Shown: one piece after another, positions 56,801 to 64,000 of the stretch
Layout of the letters: each line of letters begins with the position of its first letter
How positions within the stretch are numbered: the first letter of the stretch is position 1
Position numbers and translations under genes: made by a program
The notes under the pieces: generated by a model
The model's input: only the letters and a program-made list of their open reading frames with translations
What the model was told of the DNA's origin: nothing
Database searches by the model: none
Source: Lachnospiraceae bacterium KH1T2
GTDB lineage: Bacteria > Bacillota > Clostridia > Lachnospirales > Lachnospiraceae
Assembly (NCBI GenBank): GCA_900114405.1
Contig: FOSY01000004.1
Coordinates: 124,001 to 188,000, forward strand
Length of the DNA: 64,000 nucleotides
Direction: 5' to 3'

Positions 56801-57985
56801 ATGACAATTCACGAAGGAAAACGTAAGCTTGACAGCATTCCGGTAGGTAAACTTGGTGTTATCCCTCTTTCCGGATGTACAGAACTGGGTTCTAAGGTTG
56901 ACAAATACCTTGTTGATTGGAGAACTGAACGTGAGAATGAGCACAAGAATTCTCTTGCATTCGCTGGTTATCAGAGAGATTCTTATGTGATCAAAACAAC
57001 TCTTTCAAGATTCGGTTCAGGTGAAGCTAAGGCTGCAATCAATGAATCCATCCGCGGAATGGATCTGTTCCTTCTTGTCGACGTTTGCAACTATTCAAAG
57101 ACTTACAAACTTTGTGGCAAGGTTAATCACATGTCTCCTGACGATCACTATCAGGATCTTAAGCGTATCATCGGTGCCATTGGCGGTAAGGCTAGACGTA
57201 TCAACGTTATCATGCCATTCCTTTATGAAGGACGTCAGCACAAAAGAACATCAAGAGAGTCACTTGACTGTGCTATCGCACTTCAGGAGCTTATCAAGAT
57301 GGGCGTTGATAACATCATCACTTTTGATGCTCACGATGCCCGTGTACAGAACGCCATCCCACTTCACGGATTTGAGACAATTCAGCCAGCTTACCAGTTT
57401 ATGAAGGGACTTCTTAATAATGTTAAGGATCTCAACATCGACTCTGAGCACATGATGGTCATCAGCCCTGATGAAGGCGGAATGAACCGTGCGATCTACC
57501 TTGCAAACGTGCTTGGTCTTGATATGGGTATGTTCTACAAGAGACGTGATTATACTACTGTAGTAGACGGTAAGAATCCTATCGTTGCACACGAATTCCT
57601 CGGTGCAAATATCGAAGGAAAAGACGTGATCGTAATCGATGACATGATCTCATCAGGCGAAAGCATCCTTGATGTTGCTAAGGAGCTTAAGGCTCGTAAG
57701 GCTAACCGAATCTTCGTTATGGCTACATTCGGTCTTTTCACAAGTGGTCTTAAGGATTTTGATGAAGCTTATGATAAGGGGCTCATCAACAAAGTTCTTA
57801 CTACAAACTGTATTTATCAGACACCTGAGCTTCTCCAGAGAGAGTACTATATCTCATGTGATATGAGTAAATACATCGCATTCATCATCGATACACTAAA
57901 CCACGATTCCTCTATCAGCGATCTTCTCAATCCAAACGGAAGAATCCAGAAACTCGTGGCAAGATACAAAAACGGTGAACTTTGA
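56801..57985 (+). CDS. prs: Ribose-phosphate pyrophosphokinase, long divergent type
   Basis: It makes PRPP from ribose 5-phosphate and ATP. At 394 residues it is about 75 longer than the usual enzyme. The PRPP loop is VIVIDDMISSGESI, where most have DDMIDTAGT, and the FDAHDARVQNAIP segment replaces the common DLHAGQIQGFF. The RRDY and MPFLYEGRQHKR segments fit the family's ATP and ribose-phosphate sites. GAGGAAAGG ahead of the ATG fixes the start. It follows the loader gene after 31 bases. Confidence 0.88.
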   Translation: MTIHEGKRKLDSIPVGKLGVIPLSGCTELGSKVDKYLVDWRTERENEHKNSLAFAGYQRDSYVIKTTLSRFGSGEAKAAINESIRGMDLFLLVDVCNYSKTYKLCGKVNHMSPDDHYQDLKRIIGAIGGKARRINVIMPFLYEGRQHKRTSRESLDCAIALQELIKMGVDNIITFDAHDARVQNAIPLHGFETIQPAYQFMKGLLNNVKDLNIDSEHMMVISPDEGGMNRAIYLANVLGLDMGMFYKRRDYTTVVDGKNPIVAHEFLGANIEGKDVIVIDDMISSGESILDVAKELKARKANRIFVMATFGLFTSGLKDFDEAYDKGLINKVLTTNCIYQTPELLQREYYISCDMSKYIAFIIDTLNHDSSISDLLNPNGRIQKLVARYKNGEL

Positions 57986-58013
57986 ACCTAACATAATTTA
58001 TTAGATTTAGCGT

Positions 58014-58051
58014 AAAGGGACATTAGCATCATTAAGAGCTAGTGTCCTTTT
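58014..58051 (+). terminator. Terminator of the prs unit
   Basis: AAAGGGACATTAGC pairs with GCTAGTGTCCTTTT (two G-U pairs) across ten bases, followed by CTTTT. Confidence 0.75.
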
Positions 58052-58143
58052 CTTTTAATATTTCACTTTTTAGTATTGATTTTCAAAATTAATTCGGGAC
58101 AAGAGTACCGAATATCTTTACTGCCAAATTTACATCTCCTTTT

Positions 58144-58458
58144 TCAAATCTTCCACTGGTATCTTGACAGATCCACCTTCCCATTTACTACGTGTATTTT
58201 CTCCGCTTCAAGAAGTCTGGCCTGTGCTCCGACTCCGCCAAAGGCAAATTTTCCGGCAAGTTCTCCCTTTGAATTTACTACTCTGAAACATGGGATTGTT
58301 TTAGGATCAGGATTTTTATGAAGGGCATTGCCAACTGCTCTTGCCATCTTCCTATTCCCTGCGATTTCAGCTATCTGTCCATAGGTTGCAACACAGCCAT
58401 AAGGAATCTTTTTTACAGCTTCATAAATTCGCTTTGATGGGCTGTTGTCTTTGTCCAT
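58144..58458 (-). CDS. MGMT-like DNA alkyl-repair protein with PCFR active site
   Basis: The 104 residues (ATG at 58456-58458) match the DNA-binding C-terminal domain of O6-alkylguanine alkyltransferases: IPYGCVATYGQIAEIAG, ARAVGNALHKNP and IPCFRVVNSKGELAG. The acceptor cysteine is present but the next residue is F where active enzymes have H (PCHR). It lacks the N-terminal domain of Ada/Ogt. It may be a weak methyltransferase or an alkyltransferase-like damage sensor. Confidence 0.82.
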   Translation of the reverse strand: MDKDNSPSKRIYEAVKKIPYGCVATYGQIAEIAGNRKMARAVGNALHKNPDPKTIPCFRVVNSKGELAGKFAFGGVGAQARLLEAEKIHVVNGKVDLSRYQWKI

Positions 58459-58460
58459 GC

Positions 58461-59213
58461 CTACCACTCCATTTTGGAAAAATCTCTTATTAGTCCAAAG
58501 CATTCTCTGACCATGTTATTAGGAAGATACCACGGAAAAGTATATGCAGCAATTCCGCATACCTCATCATCAGTAAGCTTCTTTGCCAGATGCACTCCAC
58601 GGAATACGTGGAAATTGTTGGTCACAATGCCGATTTTAAGTTGTTTATCGGAACCTGCTGCCTGCCTCATGATATCAAGCGAATACCGGACATTCTCGTT
58701 TGTATCCAAAGCCTTGGTCTCAGCAATTATCCTATCTGAGGCTATACCTCTTGAAACGAGGTATTCTTTTCCACCATCACCTTCACTGATAGATTCATTT
58801 GCTCCCTGTCCTCCGGAAACAATGCATAGGGTGTCCGGATTCTCTGAAAGATATGTGTAAGCTGCATCCAGTCTGTACTTAAAAATGATACTCGGGCCAT
58901 AATCCCTCATTTGGGCACCAAGCACTACAATATAATCAAGGTCCTTTTCACCTTTATCCCAAAAGTGGCTTGCCATGGCAGCGAAGCATGTTATCAAGAT
59001 TACCAGTACCACCGTCATAAGACAGTAACTTGTTTTTCTTAACGCCACCGGTACTTTCAGCCATCTGCCATTCCCGGAAAAGAAAAATGCCAGCCCGAAA
59101 AAGGCTGCAGCTGCAATCCATATCATAAAAGAAAATGTTCCACTTCCCACCATGTAGATGCTTACCGAATAGATCAGACATCCTATCAAGAGTATAAAGA
59201 ATACAATTTTCAT
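58461..59213 (-). CDS. YdcF/SanA-like (DUF218) membrane protein
   Basis: Starting from ATG 59211-59213 there are about 250 residues with three hydrophobic segments in the first 85 (IVFFILLIGCLIYSVSIYMV, FMIWIAAAAFFGLAFFF, CLMTVVLVILITCFAAMA), then a DUF218 domain: DYIVVLGAQMRDYGPSII, RLDAAYTYLSENPDTLCIVSGG, ISEGDGGKEYLVSRGI, ESKALDTNENV-like TKALDTNENVRYSL and VTNNFHVFRGVHLA. Such proteins are linked to envelope integrity; the active domain would face outward. It begins five bases after the ArsC-like gene stop. Confidence 0.8.
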   Translation of the reverse strand: MKIVFFILLIGCLIYSVSIYMVGSGTFSFMIWIAAAAFFGLAFFFSGNGRWLKVPVALRKTSYCLMTVVLVILITCFAAMASHFWDKGEKDLDYIVVLGAQMRDYGPSIIFKYRLDAAYTYLSENPDTLCIVSGGQGANESISEGDGGKEYLVSRGIASDRIIAETKALDTNENVRYSLDIMRQAAGSDKQLKIGIVTNNFHVFRGVHLAKKLTDDEVCGIAAYTFPWYLPNNMVRECFGLIRDFSKMEW

Positions 59214-59218
59214 ATATT

Positions 59219-59575
59219 TCACAGCAAAGCATCCTTCCACTCATCTTCTTTAAAGCCGATAAGAACTCTGTCACTACTTACAAGCAATGGCCTTTTCACA
59301 AGCATCCCGTCCGATGCAAGGTGTCTGAACTGTTCATCCTCGCTCATATCCGGCAGTTTTTTTGACAGCTCCAGATCTTTATATATTTTTCCACTTGTGT
59401 TAAAGAACTTCTTAAGAGGCAGTCCGCTCTTCTTGTGATACTCCCTGAGAGTCGTCTCATCCGGATGCTGCTCTTTAATATCAACCTGCTCATAGCTCAC
59501 ACCATTATCATCAAGCCATTTGAGGGCTTTCTTACATGTAGAGCACTTGGAATAACAATATACCGTGTTGTTCAT
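59219..59575 (-). CDS. ArsC/Spx-family thioredoxin-fold protein
   Basis: The 118 residues have YSKCSTCKKALKWLDDNG with a CxxC, DIKEQHPDETTL, and the C-terminal LVKRPLLVSSDRVLIGFKED seen in the YffB/Spx/ArsC group. Spx-type members contact RNA polymerase alpha; arsenate-reductase types use a CX5R active site. Here CSTCKK with K residues fits the Spx/MgsR-YffB side better than arsenate reductase. AGGAG precedes the ATG. Confidence 0.82.
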   Translation of the reverse strand: MNNTVYCYSKCSTCKKALKWLDDNGVSYEQVDIKEQHPDETTLREYHKKSGLPLKKFFNTSGKIYKDLELSKKLPDMSEDEQFRHLASDGMLVKRPLLVSSDRVLIGFKEDEWKDALL

Positions 59576-59615
59576 TTCATTCTCCTGTCTTCTTTACTCT
59601 TCACCAATCGCAATC

Positions 59616-59837
59616 TTAATATCCACAACAAATTTCTTCATAAATATACGGAAACGCTGCCTGTACATCATATTTTTCTTGAATAATCGGCATAAGTGGA
59701 AGCCCTGTCTCAATCGTCTTAAGTCTCCTGCTGCCATCTACGATAAAGAATTTCTTTTTCACTTTAGCACTTATTTTTAGTTTTGTGTGCAAAACCTGAC
59801 GAATGGTAGCTGACAGCTGACGAAATACAGTTTTCAT
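59616..59837 (-). CDS. Unrecognised 73-residue protein, possibly a remnant
   Basis: A basic N-terminal half (MKTVFRQLSATIRQVLHTKLK) is followed by KKFFIVDGSRRLKTIETGLP and a YDVQAAFPYIYEE stretch. I see no family. The ribosome site is weak (GAAGCTGC), base composition is low in GC, and shifted frames across the end also read like protein (MKKFVVDIKIAIGEE), so it may be a decayed gene. Confidence 0.35.
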   Translation of the reverse strand: MKTVFRQLSATIRQVLHTKLKISAKVKKKFFIVDGSRRLKTIETGLPLMPIIQEKYDVQAAFPYIYEEICCGY

Positions 59838-59878
59838 GCAGCTTCATTTTTGCTTATGAGCAAAATTGAAATTTATTA

Positions 59879-59907
59879 TTGTCATATTTTTTTGAAAGAC
59901 TTATAAT
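59879..59907 (+). promoter_or_regulatory. Promoter of the TraX-like gene
   Basis: TTGTCA (59879-59884) and TATAAT (59902-59907) are spaced 17 bases, 53 bases ahead of the ATG. Confidence 0.7.
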
Positions 59908-59960
59908 TCGGTTGTTCTAATTATTGGAATTTTTTTATAAAAAATGGGCAAGGTAATAAA

Positions 59961-60779
59961 ATGAATACTAAGAAAATACTTAGCGGTAGTACATTGAAAC
60001 TGTTGGCAGTAATATCCATGTTATTTGATCATTTTGGACGAATCGTATTAGAAAATGGTTATTTAATGAATACCAGATCAATGATTTCAGATGAGCAGTA
60101 TGCGCGCATTTCAGCAATGTCTGATGTTTGCGGGTGGATAGGGAGAATGGCATTTCCTATATTTTGTTTCCTTCTGGTTGAAGGGTTCGTACATACAAAA
60201 AATCTGAAAAAATATATGAGAAATCTTTTGTTGTTTGCCATATTGACAGAAACAATCTATGATTGGAGTTTTACAGGAATACTTTTCAATATTTATCAGC
60301 AAAATGTGCTGTTTGAACTGCTTTTGGGAATTATTGCTCTTTATATGATACGGCGGGAGAAAAAATTTGTTAAAGAGAAAATAAGAGTAGTAAATGAAAA
60401 AGAAGCAGAATCAATATCCATCATTATTGCAATTTTAATAATAATAATTTTAGGAAAAGCTGCCGAAAAATTGTATTTTGATGGCGGTCTATATGGAATA
60501 TCTCTCATTGGAATGTTTTACTTATTGCGAAAGCAGAAAATAGCTAAATTTTTTGCAGGAATTGGAATATTGCTATTTTATAATTATTATTTGGTTGGAG
60601 GCGGTTTTGACTTTTCTCCGGAGAATTTTCTTGATATTTCCCTTTTAGCCGGAGTCAGTGCATTGCTGCTAATTTTCGGATACAACGGACAACGTGGACG
60701 GAGGGTAAAATATTTTTTCTATGTTTTTTACCCTATGCATCTTTTGATATTAAAAATCCTATCAGTATTATATACATAA
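59961..60779 (+). CDS. TraX-family membrane protein
   Basis: The 272 residues have about seven or eight membrane segments and the TraX signature start (TLKLLAVISMLFDHFGRIV, then WIGRMAFPIFCFLLVEGFVHT). TraX acetylates pilin in F-type conjugation, but many Firmicutes carry chromosomal copies in which the true acyl acceptor is unknown. The AT-rich base use stands out against the neighbouring pentose operon and suggests acquisition. No conjugation gene is near. Confidence 0.85.
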   Translation: MNTKKILSGSTLKLLAVISMLFDHFGRIVLENGYLMNTRSMISDEQYARISAMSDVCGWIGRMAFPIFCFLLVEGFVHTKNLKKYMRNLLLFAILTETIYDWSFTGILFNIYQQNVLFELLLGIIALYMIRREKKFVKEKIRVVNEKEAESISIIIAILIIIILGKAAEKLYFDGGLYGISLIGMFYLLRKQKIAKFFAGIGILLFYNYYLVGGGFDFSPENFLDISLLAGVSALLLIFGYNGQRGRRVKYFFYVFYPMHLLILKILSVLYT

Positions 60780-60787
60780 CTGAAAAA

Positions 60788-60817
60788 ACTGCGAAAGAGT
60801 TCTCACTCTTTCGCAGT
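60788..60817. terminator. Bidirectional terminator between the TraX-like gene and rpe
   Basis: ACTGCGAAAGAGT and ACTCTTTCGCAGT are perfect arms with a four-base loop. TTTTTTC follows on the minus strand and CTTATC on the plus strand. Confidence 0.8.
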
Positions 60818-60824
60818 CTTATCG

Positions 60825-61490
60825 TTACTGCACTCTTTCATTAAATATTTTCATGAAATCTGCAGTATTTTTATAGATATCATTTTTGTAAACGGCCGAT
60901 CCCGCTACGATCACGTTAGCGCCAGCATCCAGAACAACGTCCACGTTGTCAAGCTTGATGCCGCCATCAACTTCAATGTCAACCTCGAGTCCAGCTTTGC
61001 TGATGCACTCTCTGGCTTCTCTTATCTTCTCTGTCGATGCCGGAATATAGCTCTGACCGCCGAGTCCCGGTTCAACTGTCATGATCAAAAGCATGTCTAT
61101 ATCTCTAAGAAATGGCTTTATCTCATCTATCGACGTGTTTGGCTTGATTGCCAAGCCTGCCTTCTTCCCACAAGCATGAATCTTGCTGATTACCCCTAAT
61201 ACATGATCTGTCGCTTCATAATGAAATGTGATAATATCAGCGCCGCAATCAGCGACATCCTTAATAAATCTCTCCGGTCTGTCAACCATCATATGAACAT
61301 CAAAGATTTGCTTGCTGCATTTTCTAATGCTCTTTATAACGGGCATACCAAATGAAATATTCGGAACAAAAATACCATCCATTACATCTATGTGCACGAG
61401 CTGAGCGCCTGCGCGCTCAGTCTCTGCAATATTCTCGCCTAACTTTGTAAAGTCAGCGGAAAGGATCGAAGGTGCAAAAAGAAATCTCAC
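60825..61490 (-). CDS. rpe: Ribulose-phosphate 3-epimerase
   Basis: It interconverts ribulose 5-phosphate and xylulose 5-phosphate. The 221 residues hold the metal-binding histidines and aspartates in LVHIDVMDGIFVPNISFG, FDVHMMVDRP, TFHYEA and EVDGGIKLDN. Its start overlaps the transketolase C-subunit stop by four bases. It ends the araD-tktN-tktC-rpe operon. Confidence 0.95.
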   Translation of the reverse strand: MRFLFAPSILSADFTKLGENIAETERAGAQLVHIDVMDGIFVPNISFGMPVIKSIRKCSKQIFDVHMMVDRPERFIKDVADCGADIITFHYEATDHVLGVISKIHACGKKAGLAIKPNTSIDEIKPFLRDIDMLLIMTVEPGLGGQSYIPASTEKIREARECISKAGLEVDIEVDGGIKLDNVDVVLDAGANVIVAGSAVYKNDIYKNTADFMKIFNERVQ

Positions 61491-62428
61491 TTAACAAACT
61501 CCTTAATCTTTGCATAAATACCGTTTGCATTAAGACCAAATTTATCAAGAAGCTCTACAGCTGGTCCTGACTCACCGAAACGGTCCTCAACACCGATTCT
61601 CTTCATCTTTGTAGGGCAGTGCTCAGCAAGTGCCTCTGCTACTGCTCCGCCAAGACCACCGATGATAGAGTGCTCTTCAACTGTAACTACCTTGCCTGTC
61701 TTTGCAGCAGACTTAACAACAAGGTCAACATCAAGAGGCTTGATAGTGTGGATGTTGATAACCTCAGCATCGATACCGTCATTAGCAAGAAGCTTTGCAG
61801 CCTCAAGTGACTCATTTACCTCAAGACCTGTTGCGATGATAGTAAGATCCTTGCCTTCCTTAAGAACGATACCCTTACCGATCTCAAACTTATAATCAGG
61901 TCTGTCATTGATAACAGGAACTGCAAGACGACCAAATCTGAGATATACAGGGCCATCCATCTCATAAGCAGCCTTAACTGCTGCACGTGCTTCAACATCA
62001 TCTGAAGGGTTGATGATAGTCATTCCAGGGATAGTTCTCATAAGAGCGATATCCTCGTTACACTGGTGTGTAGCACCATCTTCACCTACAGAGATACCTG
62101 CATGTGTAGCACCGATCTTTACGTTAAGGTGCGGATAACCAACAGAGTTTCTAACCTGCTCGAAAGCACGGCCTGCTGCAAACATAGCGAATGTTGAGCA
62201 GAATGGAACCTTGCCTGTTGTAGCGATACCTGCAGCGATACCAACCATGTTTGACTCAGCAATACCACAGTCGAAGAAACGCTCAGGGAAAGCCTTCTTA
62301 AATGTACCTGTCTTTGTAGCTGCTGCAAGGTCAGCATCAAGTACTACAAGATTGTCGTGTTCCTTACCAAGTTCAACGAGAGCGTTACCGTAGCTGTCTC
62401 GTGTTGCAATCTTCTTTACATCGCTCAT
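61487..62428 (-). CDS. Transketolase C-terminal subunit
   Basis: The 313 residues hold the transketolase pyrimidine-binding and C-terminal domains (GIAESNMVGIAAGIATTGKVP, GATHQCNEDIALMRTIPGMT, VTVEEHSIIGGLGGAVAEAL). It pairs with the N-terminal subunit encoded just upstream, with a four-base overlap, to form the two-chain type of transketolase common in Firmicutes and archaea. Confidence 0.94.
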   Translation of the reverse strand: MSDVKKIATRDSYGNALVELGKEHDNLVVLDADLAAATKTGTFKKAFPERFFDCGIAESNMVGIAAGIATTGKVPFCSTFAMFAAGRAFEQVRNSVGYPHLNVKIGATHAGISVGEDGATHQCNEDIALMRTIPGMTIINPSDDVEARAAVKAAYEMDGPVYLRFGRLAVPVINDRPDYKFEIGKGIVLKEGKDLTIIATGLEVNESLEAAKLLANDGIDAEVINIHTIKPLDVDLVVKSAAKTGKVVTVEEHSIIGGLGGAVAEALAEHCPTKMKRIGVEDRFGESGPAVELLDKFGLNANGIYAKIKEFVK

Positions 62429-63255
62429 AATGCTTCACCTGCTTTCTTAAGATCTTCCATTGCAATTGCGTACTCTTCATCGTTAGGAGCCTTACCATGC
62501 CAGCCGACCTGATTCTCCATGAATGAAACGCCCTTGCCCTTAACTGTCTTCATGATGATAGCAGAAGGAACACCCTTTGTTTCACGAGCTTCCTTGAAAG
62601 CTGCACGAAGCTGAGCCATATCATTTCCGTTCTCAACATTGATAACATGGAAATTGAAAGCTTCAAACTTCTTATCGATAGGATAAGGAGAGTTAACATC
62701 TTCGATTGAGCCATCGATCTGAAGGTTGTTGTTATCAACGATAACACAGAGATTATCAAGCTTCTTTGCTCCTGCGAACATAGATGCTTCCCAAACCTGA
62801 CCTTCACCGATCTCACCATCACCAAGGAGGGTGTAAACGCGGTATGTATCATTGCTGAGCTTAGCAGAAAGAGCCATACCTACTGCAGCTGAGATACCCT
62901 GTCCAAGAGAACCAGAAGACATATCAACACCAGGAGTGTCCTGCTTGCAAGGATGTCCCTGAAGCATAGCACCAACGTGACGAAGGTTCTTTAACTCTTC
63001 CTTAGGGAAATATCCTCTCTCTGCAAGTGCAGAATAAAGACCCGGAGCTGTATGACCCTTAGACAATACAAATCTGTCTCTGTCTGCCTTTTCAGGGTTC
63101 TTTGGATCAATGTTCATCTCTTCAAAATAGAGATAAGTAAATACATCTGCTGCTGAAAGTGATCCACCCGGATGTCCGGATTTTGCTGCGTGAACGCCTT
63201 CGATAATGCCCTTGCGGACTTCTACGGCGATCTTCTGAAGTTCAAGATCTGTCAT
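62425..63255 (-). CDS. Transketolase N-terminal subunit
   Basis: The 276 residues carry the thiamine-diphosphate domain: SGHPGGSLSAADV, GDGEIGEGQVWEASMFAGA and DNNNLQIDGSI. The ATG at 63253-63255 has AAGGAGA ahead; the frame is open further but without support. It overlaps the C-subunit start by four bases. Together they transfer two-carbon units between sugar phosphates. Confidence 0.94.
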   Translation of the reverse strand: MTDLELQKIAVEVRKGIIEGVHAAKSGHPGGSLSAADVFTYLYFEEMNIDPKNPEKADRDRFVLSKGHTAPGLYSALAERGYFPKEELKNLRHVGAMLQGHPCKQDTPGVDMSSGSLGQGISAAVGMALSAKLSNDTYRVYTLLGDGEIGEGQVWEASMFAGAKKLDNLCVIVDNNNLQIDGSIEDVNSPYPIDKKFEAFNFHVINVENGNDMAQLRAAFKEARETKGVPSAIIMKTVKGKGVSFMENQVGWHGKAPNDEEYAIAMEDLKKAGEAL

Positions 63256-63333
63256 AAGATTTCGTCTCCTTATATTTAATCGTGACACATGTATTGTTTA
63301 GCGCAACTTTTTGCGCACACAATTCTTATTATA

Positions 63334-64000
63334 TCATTTATTTTGTCCATAGTAAGCATTTGCACCATGTTTTCTGTAATAATGTTTATCCTGAAGTTCC
63401 TGAGGCGCCTCCTGAACCTTAGGATTGATGAGTTCTGTGCGGTATGCCATCTTTGCAACTTCCTCAAGTACTACTGAACCATGTACTGCTTCTTCTGCAT
63501 TCTTACCCCATGCAAAAGGACCATGATTCTTGCAGAGAGCTGCCGGAACAGCTTCAGGATCAAGCCCCATACGCTTAAACTCATTAACGATCAGATGACC
63601 TGTATTTTCCTCATATGCCTCGTCGATCTCTTCCTTAGTAAGACATCTGAGACATGGAATATCTCCATAAAAATAATCTGCGTGTGTTGTTCCATAGCAA
63701 GGAATGCTTCTGCCTGACTGTGCCCAGCTTGTTGCATATGATGAATGTGTATGAACTACACCGCCAATAGTAGGAAAAGCCTTATAAAGCTCAACATGTG
63801 TTGCAGTATCAGATGAAGGATTATAATTACCCTCTACAACCTTTCCATTGAGGTCTACGACTACCATATCTTCCGGCTTGAGTTCTTCGTAAGGAACTCC
63901 GCTTGGCTTGATGACAAATAAGCCTGACTCACGGTCGATACCACTCACATTACCCCATGTAAATGTGACAAGACCATATTTCGGAAGCAACATGTTTGCT
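63334..64000 (-). CDS. araD: L-ribulose-5-phosphate 4-epimerase, start outside the window
   Basis: The frame is open through base 64000; about 222 residues are seen and perhaps ten are missing. Class II aldolase/epimerase features are present: [20 protein letters not shown], zinc histidines in [14 protein letters not shown], the catalytic region [12 protein letters not shown] and [10 protein letters not shown]. It turns L-ribulose 5-phosphate into D-xylulose 5-phosphate for the transketolase and rpe encoded downstream, so the operon handles arabinose-type pentoses. Confidence 0.93.
   Translation of the reverse strand, partial: ANMLLPKYGLVTFTWGNVSGIDRESGLFVIKPSGVPYEELKPEDMVVVDLNGKVVEGNYNPSSDTATHVELYKAFPTIGGVVHTHSSYATSWAQSGRSIPCYGTTHADYFYGDIPCLRCLTKEEIDEAYEENTGHLIVNEFKRMGLDPEAVPAALCKNHGPFAWGKNAEEAVHGSVVLEEVAKMAYRTELINPKVQEAPQELQDKHYYRKHGANAYYGQNK

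Noticed and set aside
59961-60779. Conjugative element
   Set aside because: TraX-like sequence alone is not enough. No relaxase, coupling protein or integrase gene is near.
1-64000. CRISPR array, rRNA or tRNA genes
   Set aside because: I looked for regular direct repeats with unique spacers and for tRNA-like cloverleaf sequence with the GGTTCGAATCC-type arm and found none that held up.

Overview
This window looks like chromosomal DNA from a Gram-positive anaerobe of the Lachnospiraceae (Butyrivibrio-like is my best guess; no rRNA gene is present to settle it). The grounds are moderate to low GC, strong AGGAGG-type ribosome binding sites, a SAM-I riboswitch on metK, a T-box leader on ileS, greA-lysS and pfkA-dnaE pairings, a GlgC/GlgD pair, a DnaD/DnaI-type primosome pair and split transketolase subunits. 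No rRNA, tRNA, CRISPR array or intact insertion sequence was seen.

Layout. (1) 1-9.4 kb is an accessory island, mostly minus strand. It holds the start of an adenylation-domain (AMP-binding) gene, several related XRE-type regulators of which at least one is broken, an unfamiliar 737-residue GTPase followed by a 62-residue partner, an AbiE-type toxin-antitoxin pair with a four-half-site operator, gene remnants abutting terminators, an IS-like perfect inverted repeat, and an AAA-ATPase/PD-(D/E)XK protein with an N-terminal helix-turn-helix. (2) 9.5-21.3 kb is a housekeeping block on the minus strand: lysS (with an extra C-terminal tRNA-binding domain), greA, dusB, a small unknown, birA, a small membrane protein, argF, a TrmH-type methyltransferase, pfkA and dnaE. 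(3) 21.5-33.6 kb has SAM-riboswitch metK and an HD-GYP gene on the plus strand, then murA, a flavin reductase, a small alarmone synthetase, a cytoplasmic 5'-nucleotidase and a phosphonate/phosphate-type ABC transporter on the minus strand, then a plus-strand lipoprotein. (4) 33.6-52.8 kb carries an aconitase-family hydratase, glycogen phosphorylase, T-box-regulated ileS, an Lrp-type regulator, a BspA-like leucine-rich-repeat surface protein, a tandem hemerythrin, mfd, pth, spoVG and the ADP-glucose pyrophosphorylase genes glgD and glgC. (5) 53.1-58.0 kb (plus strand) has murC, a phased DnaA-box array, a DnaD-type gene, a DnaI/DnaC-type loader and a long PRPP synthetase. (6) 58.1-64 kb holds an MGMT-like protein, a YdcF-like membrane protein, an ArsC/Spx-like protein, a TraX-like membrane protein and a pentose operon (araD, two transketolase subunits, rpe).

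How the genes work together. glgC, glgD and glgP point to glycogen storage. araD, the transketolase pair and rpe form the non-oxidative pentose route for arabinose-type sugars. lysS, ileS, dusB, pth and greA support translation and transcription. dnaE, the primosome pair and mfd concern replication and repair, and the DnaA boxes ahead of the primosome pair suggest a replication-linked control.

The most likely undescribed system is the GTPase operon at 1973-4816. The protein has an integrase-arm-like N-terminus, a G domain with about 260 residues between G1 and G3, and a coupled small partner. Its promoter is a near-consensus one bracketed by inverted operator repeats, next to an XRE regulator and beside an AbiE module, which is the setting of a defence or stress-response locus. 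This function is inference; nothing in the sequence proves it.
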